DNA of 64,000 nucleotides, taken from NCBI RefSeq assembly GCF_009909145.1, contig NZ_JAAAPJ010000014.1, positions 1 through 64,000 of the forward strand, read 5' to 3'. Source of the DNA: Corallococcus silvisoli (GTDB lineage: Bacteria; Myxococcota; Myxococcia; Myxococcales; Myxococcaceae). The translations under genes and the position numbers were made by a program. The first letter of the stretch is position 1, and every line of letters starts with the position of its first letter. A model generated the notes under the pieces. It was given only the letters and a program-made list of their open reading frames with translations. It did not search any database and was not told where the DNA came from. Shown here piece by piece: positions 60,425-64,000 of the stretch.

Positions 60425-60976
60425 TTGAACGCGGTCAATCTAGGCTGTCGACTGATGCTGGCCATCGTGTTCGCGCTCGCCGCGTTGGGAAAGGCGCGCG
60501 GACACAAACCCTTTGAAGAATTCATCCAGACACTCGAGAACTTTGGCCTTCCGCGCTTTCTGGCCGGGGCGCCGCTGGCGGCCACGTTGATCCTGGCGGA
60601 AGCCACCTCCGCGCTGCTGCTCCTGGTGGGCATGGGGGCGGGGTACGTGCTGGCGCTGCTGCTGCTGGCGGGCTTCACGCTGGGGCTCGCGTGGGTGATT
60701 CACCGGGAAAAGAAGGTCGCGTGCCGGTGCTTCGGTGCCAGCAACGCTCCCGTCAGCGCGGCGCACCTGGTTCGCAATGGGCTGTTGCTGGCCATCACGG
60801 TCATTGGAGCGGTGACCCACGCGGCCGGCTCGGGTGGGCTGGCGGTGGGAATGGGCGTCATCGCGGGGACGGTCGGCGCCCTGGCGGGGCTCTTCGTCAC
60901 GCGCTGGGATGATCTGGTGTTCTTGTTTCAAGGACCGCAGTCGCTGGCTGCGTTGTCGCGAACCCGACGAGACTGA
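60425..60976 (+). CDS. MauE/DoxX-like redox membrane protein
   Basis: A 183-residue membrane protein with about five helices (MLAIVFALAALGKA; LAATLILAEATSALLLLVGM; VLALLLLAGFTLGLAWVI; LLLAITVIGAVTHAA; GVIAGTVGALAGLFV). The CRCFG motif (C100, C102) is the conserved redox centre of MauE-family proteins, which with MauD are needed for disulfide formation in methylamine dehydrogenase. Here it should re-oxidise the thioredoxin-like protein encoded next. The TTG start (60425) has AAGGG eight bases before it; an ATG ten codons on is the alternative. Confidence 0.82.
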   Translation: MNAVNLGCRLMLAIVFALAALGKARGHKPFEEFIQTLENFGLPRFLAGAPLAATLILAEATSALLLLVGMGAGYVLALLLLAGFTLGLAWVIHREKKVACRCFGASNAPVSAAHLVRNGLLLAITVIGAVTHAAGSGGLAVGMGVIAGTVGALAGLFVTRWDDLVFLFQGPQSLAALSRTRRD

Positions 60977-60984
60977 GGCAGCCG

Positions 60985-61506
60985 ATGGTCGAAACGCTTG
61001 TCGTGGGTGGTGTCGTCCTCGCCGTGCTGGTGGTGGCCAACCTGTTGCTGACCCTCGCGCTCGTCGGTCGGCTGCGCGCGCTTCAGGAGATGGTGGCCAA
61101 CCAGGTCGTCCTGCGCGACCCGGCGTTGCCGCAGAAGGGCGATACGGTCGGCCGCTTCGAGGCCACCACCGTGGAGGGCGAGTCCTTTACGGATGCCGCC
61201 CTGCGGGAGGGACGGACGCTGGTCGGCTTCTTCGCCGCGGGCTGCCGGCCTTGCGCCTCGGTGCGCAAGCAGCTCCTCGAGTCGCCTCCCGGAGTGCCGC
61301 TCATGGCGTTCATCGAAGGAGACCCTGGCGACCCGGACACGGTGGCACTGGGTGCGTCATTGAAGCATATGGCCCGGGTGGCGTTGTTGTCCGAGGGTGA
61401 CTCCGTCACGCGGGCCATCAAACAGGCGGGCTATCCCACGCTCGTCCTCGTCGACGAGGGCGTGGTCGCGGCCTCGGGGCACTACCTCCACGAAGTCCTG
61501 ACATGA
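60985..61506 (+). CDS. membrane-anchored thioredoxin-like (MauD/TlpA-type) oxidoreductase
   Basis: A 173-residue protein with an N-terminal helix (VVGGVVLAVLVVANLLLTLA) and a periplasm-facing thioredoxin fold. The active site is FFAAGCRPC (C87, C90) and the cis-proline loop is GYPTLVLVD (P151). CRPC between bulky residues suits a thiol oxidant or isomerase. With the MauE-like protein it forms a likely dedicated disulfide-forming pair for the six-Cys peptide. The stop overlaps the ABC exporter start (ATGA). Confidence 0.85.
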   Translation: MVETLVVGGVVLAVLVVANLLLTLALVGRLRALQEMVANQVVLRDPALPQKGDTVGRFEATTVEGESFTDAALREGRTLVGFFAAGCRPCASVRKQLLESPPGVPLMAFIEGDPGDPDTVALGASLKHMARVALLSEGDSVTRAIKQAGYPTLVLVDEGVVAASGHYLHEVLT

Positions 61507-63368
61507 GCGAGCCGCACGGGGAGCGGGGGCCCCTGCGCGACTTGTCGCGCACGGTGGGCGCGGCCGTGGCGCTCCAGTGGCGCGCGGCGCCGCTGGCGTC
61601 CGGGTTCGCCTTCCTCCTCACGCTGTGCACCGGCTCCGTGGCCGCCGTGGGCGGCTGGCTCACCAAGGAGTTGCTGGATGAGCTGGGCCGCGGGGACCTC
61701 GCCGACCCGCAGCGGACGCTCACGCTGGCGGTGGGCGCCGCCTCGGTGGCCGGCGGCTCCATGGCCATCCTCAACGTCTCCGAGTACCTGTCCGGAGTGA
61801 TTCGCTGGGGCGTCACCCTCGAGGTCGAGCGCTCCCTCTTCGCGAAGGTGGCGGCCCTGGAGGGCCTGCACCACTTCGAGGATCCCGCCTTCCATGGCCG
61901 CTTGCGGCTCGCGGAGGAGGCCGCCCGGGACGCGCCCCAGCAGCTCATCGAGTTCGTCAGGGCCATCCTTCGCATGATGGTCTCGGTGGGGACGCTGAGC
62001 GCCGTGGTCCTGGCGGTGTCGCCCCCCATGGCGCTGTTGCTGGTGCTGGCGGGTGGCGTGGCCCTGATGGCCCAGCTCGTGCGCAGCCGGTGGCTGGTGG
62101 AGCTGTCAGCGGCACTGGTGCCGACGTATCGCTGGCGCGACTTCTACCATTCGCTGCTGGTGGACGTGCGGGCGGCCAAGGAGAGCCGGCTGTTCGGATT
62201 GGGGGAGCTGCTGCTGGAGCGGATGGTGGCATCGCTGCGCAAGGCGGCGGACCGCGAAATGGCCGTGACCCGCAAGGGGCTGGCCGTACAGGCGGCGCTG
62301 TCGGTGCTCACCGCCGGAGTGGCGGCGGCCGGGGCCTTCATCGTCGCCCGGGGCGCGCTCCAGGGGCGGCTCCAGATTGGAGATGTCTCGCTCTTCCTCG
62401 CGGCCGTGGCGGGCATCCAGGGCGCCTTCAACGGGCTCCTCTCGCAGGTCGAGTTCGCGAGCCGCAGCGTCCAGACCTTCAAGAACTACCTCGACATCAT
62501 CGACCTGCCGGTCCGCGCGCCGGAGGCTTCGCGTCCGGTGGCGCGGCTGCGGCACGGCATGGAGCTGCGCGACGTCTGGTTCCGCTACGACGCCAGCGGC
62601 CCATGGGTGCTGCGGGGGGTGAGCCTTTTCATTCCAGCGGGGGGCTCGGTAGGACTCGTTGGCGTCAACGGTGCCGGCAAGAGCACGCTGGTGAAGCTGC
62701 TGTGCCGCCTCCATGACGCGGAGCGCGGCCAGGTCCTCTGGGACGGAGTGGACGTCCGCGAGCTGGATGCCCAAGCGCTGCGGCGGCGGATGACGGCGAC
62801 ATTCCAGGACTTCATGACGTATGACTTCACCGCGGCGGAGAACATCGGCCTGGGGGACCTGGACCGGCTGAAGGACGCGGCGCGAATCCGCGACGTGGCA
62901 CGGCTGGCGGAGATCGACGAAAAGCTCGCCTCGCTCCCCTCGGGTTACGACACGCTGCTGAGCCGCGTGCTCGAAGGGGAGGACGAGGACATGCCGGTGG
63001 GCGTCTCGCTTTCCGGAGGCCAGTGGCAGCGACTGGCGCTGGCGCGGGCCCTGATGCGCGAGGACGTCGACCTGCTGGTGCTGGACGAGCCAAGCTCCGG
63101 CCTGGACGCCGCCGCCGAGTTCCACATCCACCGGACCCTGGCGCGACACGGGGAGGGGCGGGCACGGCTGCTCATCTCCCACCGGATGAGCGCGCTGCGA
63201 AGCGCGGACACCCTCTTCGTCCTCTCCGAGGGCCAGATCATCGAGCAGGGCTCGCATGACACGTTGATGGCGATGGGCGGCGAGTACGCGCGCCTGTTCA
63301 CGCTCCAGGCGAGCGGCTATCAGGACGAGCGCGTCGCATCACGGGCGAGCCCGAAGGAGGTCGCATGA
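61503..63368 (+). CDS. ABC exporter (fused membrane and ATPase domains) without C39 peptidase
   Basis: A 621-residue half-transporter: six-helix membrane domain (about 30-330) and a C-terminal ATPase with Walker A GVNGAGKST (about 387), a Q-loop in TATFQDFMTYDF, signature LSGGQWQRLALARAL (about 503), Walker B LLVLDEPSSGLDA and switch His in LLISHRMSAL. The N-terminus lacks the Cys/His peptidase domain of bacteriocin exporters, so leader removal must come from another protease, presumably the S26 peptidase. It most likely works as a homodimer exporting the peptide. ATGA overlaps join it to both neighbours. Confidence 0.88.
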   Translation: MSEPHGERGPLRDLSRTVGAAVALQWRAAPLASGFAFLLTLCTGSVAAVGGWLTKELLDELGRGDLADPQRTLTLAVGAASVAGGSMAILNVSEYLSGVIRWGVTLEVERSLFAKVAALEGLHHFEDPAFHGRLRLAEEAARDAPQQLIEFVRAILRMMVSVGTLSAVVLAVSPPMALLLVLAGGVALMAQLVRSRWLVELSAALVPTYRWRDFYHSLLVDVRAAKESRLFGLGELLLERMVASLRKAADREMAVTRKGLAVQAALSVLTAGVAAAGAFIVARGALQGRLQIGDVSLFLAAVAGIQGAFNGLLSQVEFASRSVQTFKNYLDIIDLPVRAPEASRPVARLRHGMELRDVWFRYDASGPWVLRGVSLFIPAGGSVGLVGVNGAGKSTLVKLLCRLHDAERGQVLWDGVDVRELDAQALRRRMTATFQDFMTYDFTAAENIGLGDLDRLKDAARIRDVARLAEIDEKLASLPSGYDTLLSRVLEGEDEDMPVGVSLSGGQWQRLALARALMREDVDLLVLDEPSSGLDAAAEFHIHRTLARHGEGRARLLISHRMSALRSADTLFVLSEGQIIEQGSHDTLMAMGGEYARLFTLQASGYQDERVASRASPKEVA

Positions 63369-63805
63369 TGCTCATGGCGATGGGCCTGGGGGCCGCGCTT
63401 CTCGTGGCGGGGGCCGGGGTCGCGTCCTGGGCGCGACGCCGCTGGATTGTCGTCGCGGTGCAAGGCAACAGCATGTCGCCCACGCTGCATGACGGGCAGC
63501 GGCTCGTCGCGAGGCGGCTGGACCGTTCGAAAGGCCATGCGCGTTCAGATGTCGTCGTCTTCCTGATGCCCGCGGCGCAGCGCGCGACGTTGGGCGATGA
63601 AGCGCTCCCCTACCTCGTCAAGCGGGTGGCCGCCGTGGCGGGAGACCCGGTGCCGGACTGGGCCCGGGCGGCCCTCGGTGCCAACGGCCAGACGCGCGTC
63701 CCTCCCGGCAAGGTGGTGGTGTCCGGAGACAATGCAGTGAGCCAGGACTCACGGCAGTTGGGCTACATCGACGCGGAGACCCTCATCGCCATCGTGCGGC
63801 TCTGA
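63365..63805 (+). CDS. small S26-family signal peptidase
   Basis: A 146-residue membrane-anchored serine peptidase of the signal peptidase I family. One N-terminal helix (MGLGAALLVAGAGVASWA) precedes the catalytic Ser36 in QGNSMSPTL, the general base Lys86 in YLVKRVAAVAGD, and the SGDN-x-x-SQDSRQLG box (121-133). The compact length is usual for specialised S26 enzymes found beside secreted-peptide or metalloenzyme genes. The AGA site in the precursor fits its AxA specificity. The start overlaps the ABC stop (ATGA). Confidence 0.85.
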   Translation: MMLMAMGLGAALLVAGAGVASWARRRWIVVAVQGNSMSPTLHDGQRLVARRLDRSKGHARSDVVVFLMPAAQRATLGDEALPYLVKRVAAVAGDPVPDWARAALGANGQTRVPPGKVVVSGDNAVSQDSRQLGYIDAETLIAIVRL

Positions 63806-64000
63806 CGCGCGGAGGCGCTGGACGTGAGGATGGGGGCAGTGCACGCAGCGAGAACACCTCCGTGGGCTTGGGCGATAGATAGTCATCAAGTGCCACCGCC
63901 ACGTTCTCCGTCGCGGCCCTATCGCAGCCCTCGCGGCCGTCCGCGACGAGAGCCTGTCCGCAGGGTTCAGCGCCCGCAGGCTCCCGGGACGGACCGCCTG
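63783..64000 (-). other. possible 3' end of a minus-strand gene running off the window
   Basis: One minus-strand frame is open from the right edge to a stop at 63783-63785 and includes TENVAVALDDYLSPKPTEVF, which reads like protein, but nothing is recognised and high-GC chance frames are common. Otherwise 63806-64000 shows no gene. Confidence 0.2.

Overview
The window looks like a chromosomal segment of a Myxococcaceae member (Myxococcus/Corallococcus-like delta-proteobacterium, Myxococcota). GC content is high and coding is dense, GTG and TTG starts are common, and 4-base stop/start overlaps join many genes. Lineage markers include a SitA-type (DUF2380) polymorphic toxin fragment with adjacent immunity candidates, a double-CxxCG protein, a kinase/PilZ-like/TPR fusion and many lipoproteins. 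The genus assignment is inference from recalled families.

Region by region. 1-3,000: the 3' part of a SitA-like toxin with an overlapping immunity candidate, then the remnant of a second toxin beside a double-CxxCG protein. 3,069-14,545: malQ, a small Cys-rich lipoprotein, a coupled TamA/TamB pair, an unknown lipoprotein, and an AlkD-type DNA repair protein with a histone-like tail. 14,644-28,707 (minus): a GT39-type glycosyltransferase and a tightly overlapping eight-gene Bat/MoxR-type operon carrying an ABC exporter; a 65-bp tandem duplication at one gene junction creates two extra 22-codon ORFs. 28,864-39,314: aldo/keto reductase, ExbB-ExbD-TonB, MarR facing a TolC-family protein, a small CxxC protein killed by an amber codon, a Rieske oxygenase, a DUF547 protein, a stand-alone LanM-type dehydratase domain, and a YCF48-like propeller. 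39,458-50,577: ROK sugar kinase, phosphomannomutase, a degenerate Ser/Thr kinase with perfect 42-bp repeats, mannose-1-phosphate guanylyltransferase, and a two-domain SGNH protein with an MBOAT acyltransferase; this fits sugar-nucleotide supply and polysaccharide O-acylation. 50,578-58,409: a deletion scar holding the 5' ends of a RhuM gene and a lipoprotein gene, an NtrY/NtrC-type pair, an Omp85 protein with a DUF4390-like partner, a Nudix hydrolase and UppP.

58,536-64,000 is the accessory end. It holds a YchJ-like protein, tRNA-like debris, a type II pseudopilin scrambled by two compensating frameshifts, an IS630 transposase fragment, and a compact operon that I consider the most interesting object here. 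The operon starts with a 51-residue peptide that has six cysteines in its C-terminal half and an AGA cleavage-like motif just before the first Cys. An attenuator-like hairpin follows. Then come a MauE/DoxX membrane redox protein (CxCFG), a membrane-anchored thioredoxin-like protein (CRPC), an ABC exporter without a C39 peptidase domain, and a small S26 signal peptidase, the last three joined by ATGA overlaps. I read it as a dedicated system to oxidise, cleave and export a disulfide-rich peptide. I do not recognise it as a described family, and I could not search databases.
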